Source: JADKAV01 sp963733395 (GTDB lineage: Bacteria; Actinomycetota; Actinomycetes; S36-B12; UBA10799). Taken from it: 64,000 nucleotides of DNA. The stretch covers positions 124,001 to 188,000 of the forward strand of contig CAVTCZ010000019.1 of the NCBI GenBank assembly GCA_963733395.1. Direction: 5' to 3'. Shown piece by piece: positions 1-9,583 of this stretch; positions within the stretch are counted from its first letter, which is position 1, and the number at the start of each line of letters is the position of its first letter. Made by a program: the position numbers and the translations under genes. The notes beneath the pieces were generated by a model, which saw only the letters and a list, made by a program, of their open reading frames with translations, did no database searches and was not told the DNA's origin.

Positions 1-567
1 CGCGACAGCGCGAGGGGTAGCGCCGGTCTTCCTGTGGCTGTCCAGATCGCAGCGCCACCGTGGCGGGAAGACGTCGTGTTGTCGCTGATGACCGCGCTGG
101 AGGATGCGTGCGCGGGTGCGCGCGACTTTCCGGGTATCGCGCCCTGTGAGCGGCCGCAGGTTGCGGTGTCAGTGAGCGGCCAAGAGCGGCGGGTCGGGGC
201 AGTGGGGTTCATGGCCACCACGGGCGTATCGGTTGACTGCCTTCGGATTCCGGTCCTTTGCGCACACGGCCGCATCTGCGTGGACCTCGCAGCCGGGGAG
301 GGACCCGGTTTGGGCTCGATGCGGGTGTGGCGTGCCCGAGGTCGCGATTGGGGCGCGGTTGCTGCTCGTTCACCACTCGCGGATCGGTTTCAGGGTGCTT
401 CGGACGGGAGCGGCGCGCGAGCCGGTGACGGCCGACGTCGCGGAGCCGGCGTGCCCGGCACCCGGCGCTACCGGGGAGTGGAACGTACACCCGGGAGAGA
501 AAGTCACGCCGCCCACTTTCCCGCCCCAACGCCTCCAGTCGCCGCTCATGCTCGGCCGTCTGCGTAG
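1..567 (+). CDS. Amidase signature family enzyme, C-terminal end (5' truncated)
   Basis: The frame is open from the window edge. Its first residues (GLPVAVQIAAPPWRED, then a short helix and DFPG) match the closing segment of amidase-signature hydrolases, where GLPVGVQ..APPWRED lies next to the C-terminus. The catalytic Ser-Ser-Lys triad would lie upstream, outside the window. The amidase-like part ends near base 150. The remaining ~135 codons are Arg/Gly-rich and do not look like the family, so the real stop may be near base 150 (a TGA lies at about 147-149 in another frame) if there is a one-base error. The family assignment rests on a short stretch, and the true 3' end is uncertain. Confidence 0.5.
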   Translation, partial: RDSARGSAGLPVAVQIAAPPWREDVVLSLMTALEDACAGARDFPGIAPCERPQVAVSVSGQERRVGAVGFMATTGVSVDCLRIPVLCAHGRICVDLAAGEGPGLGSMRVWRARGRDWGAVAARSPLADRFQGASDGSGARAGDGRRRGAGVPGTRRYRGVERTPGRESHAAHFPAPTPPVAAHARPSA

Positions 568-662
568 GCCCACCGACCGGCAAGACGGTTCACCCGGCTC
601 CCGTAGACTCATCAATCACGGCGGCACGTGCGACTTTTCTCCGGCAAATTCGCCGTGCCCCC

Positions 663-735
663 GCCCCTATAGCTCAATTGGCAGAGCTGCGGACTTTTAA
701 TCCGTAGGTTGTAGGTTCGAGTCCTACTGGGGGCA
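663..735 (+). tRNA. tRNA-Lys (anticodon TTT)
   Basis: This is a complete cloverleaf. The acceptor arm GCCCCTA pairs with TGGGGGC. The D-arm begins AGCTC, the anticodon loop is CTTTTAA (anticodon at 696-698), and the T-arm carries GTTCGAGTC. Discriminator base A is followed by CCG, so CCA is not encoded. No protein gene overlaps it convincingly. Confidence 0.95.
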
Positions 736-828
736 CCGATGGCACTGGTGACGAGTAGCCCGTGCCGGCCATCCACGCCCGTCGTGACAACCCGAGTTCC
801 CGGCTCCTCGGAGGCTCGTTTGGGGACG

Positions 829-1833
829 TTAGCCACCCACCACCCCGGCGTCGATCTCCTCCCCGAGCGAGGTCGTCACCACGACGGATATCCCGTCGGG
901 TATCTGCCCGGCCAGACTGCTGGTGAGTTCGTCCACAGGCGGTACGTCGCCGGTTGTCTGCACATTGACGTAGACCTCGCGGGACACCACCTCGACGCCG
1001 CTGATGCTGGCGCCGGGTACCTGCGAGACCCATTGTGTGGCGACGGTTTGAACGCGGTTGGTCCACACGTTGATCAGGTACGTGGCGGTCGTGTTGGCGA
1101 TCAGCGGCACGGCGACCACGACCAGGAGGATGCCGATCGTCAGGTACGCCTTGCGTCGTGACAGCCCCGGTTCGGTGTCGCCACCGAGCCCGATCGCGGT
1201 GTAGACCAGCGTGCCCGCGAGTACCAGCGCGAGCAGATTCGACACGAACAGCAGCAGCGCCCCGGTCGCCAGGCTGTAGGCCTGTTGGCCGAGGCACACT
1301 CCGACCACCGCCAGTGGCGGGACCAGCGAGATCGCGATGGCCACACCTGGCAGGACGGCAGCCACATCGCGTCTGGCCAGGGCCACGGCGCCGGCGAAAC
1401 CGGTCGCCACCGCGGCGATCAGATCCAGCAGGCCAGGCGTCGTCCGGCCGGAGATCTGGGGGTTGCCGAGCAGGTCGTAGGAGGCCGGCAGAAGCAGCGT
1501 GAACAGGATGCCGATCACGACCACGATCAGGGCGCCGATCAGCACGAAGCGTCCGGCTTTGGCCGCTCCACCGGGTTCCCGCTTGGCGATCCCGAGGGCC
1601 ATGCCCATGATCGGCGTGGACAGCGGCGCGATGATCATGGCGCCGATGACTGTCGCTGTCGAATCCGAGAGCACCCCGGCGGAGGCGATCACCGCCGACA
1701 GGACGAGCATCGTCCAGAAGGCCGATCGCTTCGAGGCGGAGTCACCGGCCGTCAGGTCGAGGTCATCGGTGAGTTCATCCATCGACCGGCGCTGGGCTGC
1801 GGGCAGGACACGTTCGGACAAACCGCTGAGCAT
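829..1833 (-). CDS. DUF389 family membrane protein
   Basis: An integral membrane protein of the DUF389 family, with about six hydrophobic helices starting near residue 40 (AFWTMLVLSAVIASAGVL, then DSTATVIGAMIIAPLSTPIMG). The GAMIIAPL segment is the family signature. The biochemical role of the family is not established. The frame is open upstream to 1971, but I choose ATG at 1833 because AATACT followed by a 6-nt gap precedes it, which is the leaderless layout common in this window, and because the longer N-terminus would run through a perfect palindrome at 1913-1939. A second, divergent DUF389 member lies at 39604-40551. The soluble C-terminal tail is about 70 residues. Confidence 0.85.
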   Translation of the reverse strand: MLSGLSERVLPAAQRRSMDELTDDLDLTAGDSASKRSAFWTMLVLSAVIASAGVLSDSTATVIGAMIIAPLSTPIMGMALGIAKREPGGAAKAGRFVLIGALIVVVIGILFTLLLPASYDLLGNPQISGRTTPGLLDLIAAVATGFAGAVALARRDVAAVLPGVAIAISLVPPLAVVGVCLGQQAYSLATGALLLFVSNLLALVLAGTLVYTAIGLGGDTEPGLSRRKAYLTIGILLVVVAVPLIANTTATYLINVWTNRVQTVATQWVSQVPGASISGVEVVSREVYVNVQTTGDVPPVDELTSSLAGQIPDGISVVVTTSLGEEIDAGVVGG

Positions 1834-1912
1834 GTGCCGAGTATTGATCACGTCGGCGTTCAGCGGTGCGGGAGCGGTGCGTGTCGTGGGAACACGCCCC
1901 GGAGCATCCCTG

Positions 1913-1939
1913 CCAAGACTTGAGTGATTCAAGTCTTGG
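1913..1939. promoter_or_regulatory. Perfect 11-bp inverted repeat, operator-like
   Basis: Arms CCAAGACTTGA and TCAAGTCTTGG are exact reverse complements around the 5-base centre GTGAT. The palindrome is AT-richer than its surroundings. It lies upstream of the minus-strand DUF389 start (1833) and directly before TAAGAT (1941-1946) on the plus strand, where a -10 would fall. No T-run follows, so a regulator-binding site is more likely than a terminator. Confidence 0.55.
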
Positions 1940-1953
1940 ATAAGATCGTGGAT

Positions 1954-2135
1954 GTGGAGAGCCTGGAACAAGGGCTGCGACGCAGGGGGATGCGGGTCTG
2001 CGGACGATCAAGGAGAAGATCAAGTTCCGTGACCTGGAGGACGTCGAGGTGCAGTTCCCGCTGACCGAGGACATCACCATGGAGGTCGCCGGCATGGCAT
2101 CACCACCGGTGGAAGGCTCTCGCCAGGAGAGCGGA
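1954..2135 (+). pseudogene. Possible frameshifted small gene remnant
   Basis: From GTG 1954 a short frame reads VDVESLEQGLRRRGMR. After a change of frame near 2000 the DNA reads a charged, protein-like stretch (RTIKEKIKFRDLEDVEVQF, then PLTEDITMEVAGMA). The two halves are plausible as one small broken protein transcribed from TAAGAT at 1941. No family is recognised. The 3' end is unclear because it meets the minus-strand gene at 2136. Confidence 0.25.
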
Positions 2136-2327
2136 TCAGGAGTCGTGCTGCGAGGCCGCGTAGATCCGGACCAGATCCTCGAACGACGGCTCGTGCGGAA
2201 GCGGTGAGTCAGTCACCAGCTCTTCATCGACGAGGACGTTGTAACCGGCGACCCCTTCGTCCTCGTTGAGTTCGACCAGGTCCACGCGGTGCGGCCCGAA
2301 GTGATGCGTCTGCAGAATGCGCTCCAT
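2136..2327 (-). CDS. Small acidic hypothetical protein (63 aa)
   Basis: A 63-residue acidic protein (MERILQTHHFGPHRVDLVEL, ending AASQHDS). A strong ribosome binding site GGGAGG lies 6 nt before the ATG, so unlike many neighbours it is translated from a leadered mRNA. No signal peptide or membrane segment. The alternating pattern FGPHRVDLVELNEDEGVAGYNVLVDEEL suggests two or three beta strands. I do not recognise a family. Confidence 0.6.
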   Translation of the reverse strand: MERILQTHHFGPHRVDLVELNEDEGVAGYNVLVDEELVTDSPLPHEPSFEDLVRIYAASQHDS

Positions 2328-2545
2328 GGTGGCCTCCCGCGTTGAACCCTATTCCGGTGCGACACGTCGGGGTGCGAGCAACTGCCTGATATGGGGGCGA
2401 TCAGGGAGTTGCATCGGACCGGCCGCTCACTGTTCGGCGGCGCCGTCCCGACTCGCCGGAGCAGCGCCGACGTGAATGTCAGGCAGCGCAGGACTTCGAG
2501 ACTCTGGCCACGCCCCGGCGGCGCGTGGACCGTGCCGACGCGGCC

Positions 2546-2560
2546 TACGCTGAACCTGTG
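2546..2560 (+). promoter_or_regulatory. Leaderless promoter, NifX-like gene
   Basis: TACGCT at 2546-2551, six bases GAACCT, then GTG at 2558. No ribosome binding site. The same TACGCT-GAAC string precedes the ATG at 13706. Confidence 0.55.
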
Positions 2561-2893
2561 AGTATTGCGGTTGCGACGGATCCCGCCGGCAATGTGGGTC
2601 ACTCATGGGGCAAGGCCCGGACGGTCGCGGTCGCGCACATCGCCCATGGTCGGATCGAGAGGTGGGATGAGTTCGACGTTGGCTGGGACCAATCGCACGA
2701 TGCCGGCACCCACGGATCCCACCATGCGGCCGTGGCGCGTTTCCTCAAGGAGCACGAGGTGACAGTCGTGCTGGTGACGAGGGTGGGGGATGGCATGGCC
2801 CGCATGCTGCACACGATGGGTGTCCGGATGGATTCCGGCGTCACCGGCGAGGCGCGTGCAGCCGTGCAACGGGCGGCGATCGCCAGCCCGTGA
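2558..2893 (+). CDS. NifX/NifB-like Fe-Mo cofactor fold protein
   Basis: About 111 residues with the fold of the dinitrogenase iron-molybdenum cofactor-binding family (NifX, NafY, NifB C-terminal, MTH1175-like). It has an opening VSIAVATDPAG strand, a central HHAAVARFLKEHEVTVVLV helix-strand unit and a closing GVRMDSGVTG segment. No nitrogenase gene is present, so it is one of the widespread stand-alone members, whose role is usually unknown. GTG 2558 is chosen over GTG 2525 because the leaderless -10 ends 6 nt before it. The TGA is 10 bp from the convergent CcdA-like gene. Confidence 0.75.
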   Translation: MSIAVATDPAGNVGHSWGKARTVAVAHIAHGRIERWDEFDVGWDQSHDAGTHGSHHAAVARFLKEHEVTVVLVTRVGDGMARMLHTMGVRMDSGVTGEARAAVQRAAIASP

Positions 2894-2902
2894 CCCGGCC
2901 CG

Positions 2903-3784
2903 TCACCCCCCGGGTGCGCCGATCGGCCGCTCGTGGGACCGCACCCAGCGCCAGAGAACTGCTGCCAGCAGCGCCGCCGCGCCGAACACCAGCAGCGTTC
3001 CGGTCAGTGTGGTGAGTGCGTCCGGGGCGAGCACCATCGTCACGGCCAGCGCCACCATCACCGACCCCGCGATGATCTTGAGGGCTCGGCCGTGCTCCTC
3101 CTGCATGCGGGTGGCGCGCAGCGTGAAGACCGCCAGTCCGAAGATGATCAGCTCGTCCATGAGGAACACCGCCATGTACAGCCCGAACAGCGCAACGGAG
3201 GTGCCCGTCGGAACCCCTTGCTGGGCCAGCATGTTGGTCCACAGCAGCGGTAGGCCGGCCGTGCAGGGCGTCTCCAGCAGAGAGACGCCCACGGCCAGCA
3301 CAACAGTTCCGGCCAGGACCCCCGCGATCCCCCGGTCGGCTGCCGAGATCCCGCGCATCCGGCGGTAGATCCCCGGTCGCTTCGCCTGCGCGATCGACAG
3401 CGACGGCCCCCGGCCGGGTTTCACCCCATCCTTCAGCTGCAGCACCCCGAACGTGAACGCGATGGCAGCGACCACCAGGGCGATCCAGTCCAGTTCGGAT
3501 GCGTAGTCGAGTGCGCTGTAGAAACCGACGATGTACAGCCCGTACATGCCCGCGGTCACCGCGAGGAAGACCGATCCGACCAGGGCCACCTTGCCCCGGG
3601 AACCGCCATGCAGCACGATCGCCAGCAGAACGGACAGCACCCACAACGAACATGGGTTGATGCCGTCGACGAACCCGATCACGAGGGTCGAGGCGACCAA
3701 GGACGCAGAATCCAGGGACACCGTACCGAGAAGTGGTACGTCGACGGCTGTGTCAGACGTCGGTCGCGGACTCCGACTGATCAC
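2903..3784 (-). CDS. CcdA/DsbD-like thiol-disulfide transmembrane protein
   Basis: A multi-pass membrane protein (about seven helices). It has the cytochrome-c-biogenesis/DsbD signature GINPCSLWVLSVLL in the first helix and a second cysteine in LLETPCTAGLP, the pair that shuttles electrons across the membrane in this family. The start overlaps the end of the upstream thioredoxin-fold gene (3753-4253) by 32 bases, so the two are translationally coupled. The inferred role is to pass reducing power to that extracytoplasmic partner. About 290 aa is longer than a minimal CcdA (~240). Confidence 0.8.
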   Translation of the reverse strand: MISRSPRPTSDTAVDVPLLGTVSLDSASLVASTLVIGFVDGINPCSLWVLSVLLAIVLHGGSRGKVALVGSVFLAVTAGMYGLYIVGFYSALDYASELDWIALVVAAIAFTFGVLQLKDGVKPGRGPSLSIAQAKRPGIYRRMRGISAADRGIAGVLAGTVVLAVGVSLLETPCTAGLPLLWTNMLAQQGVPTGTSVALFGLYMAVFLMDELIIFGLAVFTLRATRMQEEHGRALKIIAGSVMVALAVTMVLAPDALTTLTGTLLVFGAAALLAAVLWRWVRSHERPIGAPGG

Positions 3785-4253
3785 CGGCCGCGGACTCCAC
3801 TGCGGCCTCGATCTCCTCAGCGATGGGGTCGCTGAAACCGATCCAGACCTGATCGCCCACGATCGTCACGGGAACTCCGGCGGGCTCGAACTGAAGGTCC
3901 CGCGCGTACCGCATCAGGAGTTCCTGGTTGTCCACGTCGTGCCACACTTCGTACTCGTGGATCACGAGGTCCGGGTGGCGCTGGGACAACCCGACCAGGT
4001 ACTCCCGCTCCGCGGCGCAATGCGGACACCCCTCGCCATGGAACAGGAGCAGGCTGACCGGGTCTGCAGCCTCCGCCGCTCGCGCGGGCGCACCCGTGTG
4101 GTCCGGGACGGCGGCGACGGATGGGGACAACGCGACCACGAGGAGGCCCACCGTCGCCACGATGGCGGCCACGACCTGCACACATGTCGTGTGGAAGCGG
4201 CCGCGCTCGGGAGGATCGGCACGTGGGTGATCCAGGATCGCTGCAGCAACCAT
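3753..4253 (-). CDS. Membrane-anchored thioredoxin/glutaredoxin-like protein (CPHC)
   Basis: The N-terminus contains a hydrophobic signal/anchor (VVAAIVATVGLLVVALS). After it comes a thioredoxin fold with the redox motif GEGCPHC, a conserved cis-proline region EPAGVPVTIV and a final acidic helix. The domain is predicted to face outward, matching the adjacent CcdA-like partner. An upstream in-frame ATG exists at 4292, but GGGGAGG lies 8-9 nt before ATG 4253, which I therefore choose. The spacing of CPHC resembles small glutaredoxin-like proteins rather than TlpA/CcmG. Confidence 0.75.
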   Translation of the reverse strand: MVAAAILDHPRADPPERGRFHTTCVQVVAAIVATVGLLVVALSPSVAAVPDHTGAPARAAEAADPVSLLLFHGEGCPHCAAEREYLVGLSQRHPDLVIHEYEVWHDVDNQELLMRYARDLQFEPAGVPVTIVGDQVWIGFSDPIAEEIEAAVESAAGDQSESATDV

Positions 4254-4406
4254 GAGGACCACCTCCCCGACCGGCGGTGGCGGCACCAGCACACCCCGTG
4301 CGTGACCACCGGCAGGTCCAGCCTACGTCGGGTGGGGGTGCCCTCGCGGTGGCAAGCGACCTCGGTGACTCCCTGTCGCAATCGCACCAAGTCAGTGCCC
4401 GTCGAC

Positions 4407-4486
4407 CACTTGGTGAGACGTTGTCCCGTTGGTGAGCGAAAACACGCGTGCAAACGCTCACGAACGGGACGAGCTCTAACCAAGTG
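4407..4486. repeat. Family A palindromic repeat, copy 1
   Basis: The outer arms CACTTGGT and ACCAAGTG are perfect complements 64 bases apart. Between them lie GTTGTCCCGTTGGTGAG and a central CACGCGTG. The same core recurs at 42231-42328 and 47636-47716. It fills most of the gap between the thioredoxin-like gene and the next gene (4506). Confidence 0.8.
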
Positions 4487-4505
4487 CTGCCGGGACCCGG
4501 ACCAG

Positions 4506-4910
4506 TCAGTTGCCTGTGTCAGTCGCCCCCCGCGCCACCAGTCGCCGCAATCCCAGGAAGCCGGAAGCCACGGCCACCGAGATGACCGTGACGGCGATCG
4601 CCGGGATACGCAACTCCGGTGCGCTCTTGGCCAGTGCGGCTCCGGCCACCAGGTCCGTGAGTTCCACTGCCGCGTTCTGGCCGGCAAGGGTTCGCAGTCG
4701 GTCGGGGTCGTGGCGCGCCTGCCAGACCTGCACACCCAGAGCGAGGTTGCGGATGCCGAACAGGCGCGCGGTGTACCGGACCGCTGGGGTGTCCAGGTCG
4801 GCCGGTGCTCCGAAACCCGTCAGCAACCGGTGGGGCGCGATGATGGTGGCCCCCCCGACGAGGACCCGTTCCGCAACCAGCGCCGTCGTGTACATCTGTG
4901 TGCTGTCCAT
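4506..4910 (-). CDS. DUF4267-like small membrane protein
   Basis: 134 residues with about four hydrophobic helices. The motif VRYTARLFGIRNLALG in the middle resembles the conserved stretch of DUF4267 proteins, a family without known function. It lies just downstream of another minus-strand membrane protein gene (true end probably 4921) and may share its transcript. No catalytic residues are evident. Confidence 0.6.
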   Translation of the reverse strand: MDSTQMYTTALVAERVLVGGATIIAPHRLLTGFGAPADLDTPAVRYTARLFGIRNLALGVQVWQARHDPDRLRTLAGQNAAVELTDLVAGAALAKSAPELRIPAIAVTVISVAVASGFLGLRRLVARGATDTGN

Positions 4911-4920
4911 GTGCCCATCC

Positions 4921-5554
4921 TTACGTGCGCGTCAAGCGCGGTGCGGGCAGGCTGGCCAACCAGGGTTTGATCTGGAAGCCGCCGTATAACGGCACTGCCG
5001 AACCACACCAGCAGCGCCAGCATGCCGAGCCCGGGGCCGTCCACCCCGCGCTCGATGAGTACGACCAGCGCCACGGTCAGCAGCCCCCACACGACGGCGC
5101 CGAGCACCCAGCGCCGCTTCCGGTACGTGAGTGCGGCGACTGTGGGCATGAGCCACCCGGCTAGGCCGATCGTGGTCAGCGGGATCCCCACCCACAGGAT
5201 GATGGCAAGGGCGATGCGCCAGACCGGTGGCCGCTGCGGGCCGGCGTGCCACGCCCATGCCGGCCGCGACACGCCGTCGGCGTCGCAGATCAGGGTGGGT
5301 CCGGCCTCCGTGATCGACAGCGTGTGCTCCAGCAGTGCGTGGTTGCAGAACTGGCACGGTTGCACCCGGAAGTCGCGCAGCACCGCGGTGATCCACGCGG
5401 CGCTGTCCGCAGGCATCGGCACCTGCGTGCCCGACGAGGCGTAGGAGTAGCCGGCACCGTAGACGGCGGCCTGCTCGTCCGGGGTCAGGGCACCCAGTTG
5501 GAAGACGACCTGCGTGACCAGCCAGTCGCCGGCGTCTCCCGATCCCGTCGTCAC
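4921..5554 (-). CDS. Hypothetical membrane protein with N-terminal CxxC domain (frameshifted 3' end)
   Basis: The N-terminal ~90 residues are soluble and carry one CQFC pair followed by H (QPCQFCNHALLEH), a possible metal or redox site. Four hydrophobic helices follow (IALAIILWVGIPLTTIGLAG, then three more). The uncorrected frame runs on into the next gene. A one-base shift near 4980 instead gives FQIKPWLASLPAPRLTRT and TAA at 4921, just before the next ATG, which I take as the real end. GTG 5554 is preceded by TAGCCT with a 6-nt gap (leaderless). No named family recognised. Confidence 0.6.
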
Positions 5555-5814
5555 GCGGACAGGCTACGCCTGCGGACTGGCTTCAAGTGGATCCGTCCCC
5601 GGACGGGGTCGCACCCGTTGCGGCGACGGGCGACCGCAAAGTCGCCGTCCGAAGGTCCAGCATGACCCCCGCTGGGATGTGCGTCTCCACTCCGCGGCCG
5701 CCACGCGGCACAACCCCTTCGGCCTACCGCACCTGTTTCGGGGGCTTCCGCACTCCGGCGTGACACCGCGTCACGGAGGTCGTGATTCGCCCGCCATCGC
5801 GACCGGGTCAGGTG

Positions 5815-5826
5815 TATACCTGAACT

Positions 5827-5829
<3 letters not shown>
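5815..5829 (+). promoter_or_regulatory. Leaderless promoter of the acs-E1-E2-ACP operon
   Basis: TATACC (5815-5820), spacer TGAACT, ATG 5827. No Shine-Dalgarno sequence. The 260-bp gap upstream shows no other clear element. Confidence 0.5.
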
Positions 5830-7638
<1,809 letters not shown>

Positions 7639-7642
<4 letters not shown>

Positions 7643-8595
7643 GCGACCTGGACCTGTTGCGCGCCATGCTGCGAGTCCGTCGTTTCGAGGAGCGCTGCGT
7701 CGAGTTGTACAGCGAGACGAAGATCCGCGGGTTCCTGCACGTCTACATCGGCGAGGAGGCGGTGGCCACCGGCGTGATGTCCAACCTGCGCGATGACGAT
7801 GCGGTGGTCGCCACCTACCGCGAGCACGGTCACGCCCTGCTGCGCGGGATGAGTGCCCGCGAGGTGATGGCGGAGATGTACGGCAAGGTGACCGGCTGCA
7901 GCCGCGGTCGCGGCGGTTCCATGCACCTGTTCAACGCCGACCTGCGGTTCTACGGCGGCAACGCCATCGTCGGCGGCGGTCTGCCGACCGCGGTGGGCCT
8001 GGCCCTGGCCGACCACATGCAGGAACGCGACCGGGTGACCGTCTGCTTCTTCGGCGAGGGGGCGATGGCCGAAGGTGAGTTCCACGAGTCCATGAACTTG
8101 GCGGAACTGTGGAACCTGCCGGTGCTGTTCGTCTGCGAGAACAACCTGTACGCCATGGGCACGGCGCTGAGCCGTTCGGAGTCGGAGACGAACCTGCCGA
8201 TGAAGGCCGCGGCCTACGAGATGCCGGCCTGGTCGGTCGACGGTATGGACGTGCTGGCCGTCGCCGAATCCGCCCGCCGCGCGGTGGACGCGATCCGGGG
8301 CGGGGGTGGCCCGCACTTCCTGGAGGCCCGCACGTACCGCTTCCGCGCCCACTCGATGTTCGACCCGGAGCGCTACCGCGAGAAGGCCGAGGTCGAGAAG
8401 TGGCGCGAACGCGACCCGATCGACACCTTCCTGGCCAAGTTGGAGGTCGACGACCAGACGCTGCAGGCGATGGAGGACGAGATCGCTGCCGAGATCGAGG
8501 ACGCCGTGCAGTTCGCCGAGGAGTCGCCCGACGAGGACGTCGCCGACCTGATGCGCTTCGTCTACAGCCCGACCAGTTCGGCAGGGAGGCTCTGA
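7639..8595 (+). CDS. 2-oxo acid dehydrogenase E1 component, alpha subunit
   Basis: A thiamine-diphosphate-dependent E1 alpha subunit of the PDH/BCKDH/acetoin dehydrogenase type. The ThDP/Mg motif appears as GEGAMAEGEFHESMN with ENN 24 residues later (GEG rather than the commoner GDG). The substrate-loop motif SMHLFN and the family opening LLRAMLRVRRFEERC are visible. With the beta subunit it would decarboxylate a 2-oxo acid or acetoin and acylate the E2 lipoyl group. 318 aa is normal. It overlaps the upstream ligase by 4 bases and has GGAGGTGAG as ribosome binding site. Confidence 0.9.
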
Positions 8596-9578
8596 TGGCC
8601 ACCATCACCTACCGCGAGGCCGTGCGTGAGGGGATCCGCGCGGCGATGACCGACGACGAGCGGGTCTTCGTGATGGGCGAGGACATCGGTGAGTACGGCG
8701 GTTGCTACGCCGTGACGATGGGTCTGCTGGAGGAGTTCGGGCCCGACCGCATCCGGGACACCCCGCTGTCGGAGTCCGCCTTCGTCGGTGCCGGGATCGG
8801 CGCGGCGCTGGGCGGGATGCGACCGATCGTCGAGATCATGACGGTCAACTTCAGCCTGCTCGCGCTCGACCAGATCGTGAACACCGCCGCCGCTCTGCTG
8901 CACATGTCCGGTGGGCAGTTCAACGTGCCGCTGGTCATCCGGATGACGACCGGTGCCGGCCGGCAGTTGGCGGCGCAGCACTCGCACTCCTTCGACGGCT
9001 GGTACGCGCACATCCCCGGCATCCGGGTGGTCGCGCCGGCCACGGTCACCGATGCCCGCTGGATGATGGCAACCGCCCTGGCCGACCCGGACCCGGTGCT
9101 GATCTTCGAGCACGGCGGCTTGTACAACGCCTCCGGCGAACTGCCCGATGACGCGGGCCCGGTCGACCTGGACACCGCCGCGATCCGCCGCACCGGTGCC
9201 GACGTCTCGCTCATCACCTACGGCGGCACCTTGCCGACCACCATGGCCGCGGCGGACAAGTTGGCAGCCGACGGCATCGAGGCCGAGGTGGTGGACTTGC
9301 GCACGCTGCGGCCGCTGGACGAGGCCACCTTCCTGGACTCCGTGCGGCGCACCCACCGGGCGGTCGTCGTCGACGAGGGCTGGCGCAGCGGCAGTATCTC
9401 GGCGGAAGTGTCCGCGCGGATCATGGAGCAGGCCTTCTACGAACTCGATGCCCCTGTGGGCCGAGTGGCCAGCAAGGAGGTCCCGACCCCCTACGCCCGG
9501 CACATGGAACAAGCGGCGATCCCGAGCGTGGATGACGTGGTCCTCGCGGTGCAGGCGGCGATGCGCGGGGAGAGCTGA
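8595..9578 (+). CDS. 2-oxo acid dehydrogenase E1 component, beta subunit
   Basis: The transketolase-like beta subunit. It has ATITYREAVREGIRAAM at the start, MGEDIGEYGG, DTPLSESAFVGAGIGAALGG, and the C-terminal domain with YGGTLPTTMAAAD and ASKEVPTPYARHME. 327 aa is a full-length partner of the alpha subunit. The start codon shares a base with the preceding stop (TGATG), so the subunits should be made in equal amounts. The acyl chain length is not readable from sequence. Confidence 0.9.
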   Translation: MATITYREAVREGIRAAMTDDERVFVMGEDIGEYGGCYAVTMGLLEEFGPDRIRDTPLSESAFVGAGIGAALGGMRPIVEIMTVNFSLLALDQIVNTAAALLHMSGGQFNVPLVIRMTTGAGRQLAAQHSHSFDGWYAHIPGIRVVAPATVTDARWMMATALADPDPVLIFEHGGLYNASGELPDDAGPVDLDTAAIRRTGADVSLITYGGTLPTTMAAADKLAADGIEAEVVDLRTLRPLDEATFLDSVRRTHRAVVVDEGWRSGSISAEVSARIMEQAFYELDAPVGRVASKEVPTPYARHMEQAAIPSVDDVVLAVQAAMRGES

Positions 9579-9583
9579 TCGCC

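Noticed and set aside
233..700. 155-codon plus-strand frame running into the tRNA
   Set aside because: Overlaps a complete tRNA-Lys and has no domain or promoter.
2558..2893. Nitrogen-fixation gene
   Set aside because: NifX-like fold but no nif genes around it. Stand-alone family members are widespread.
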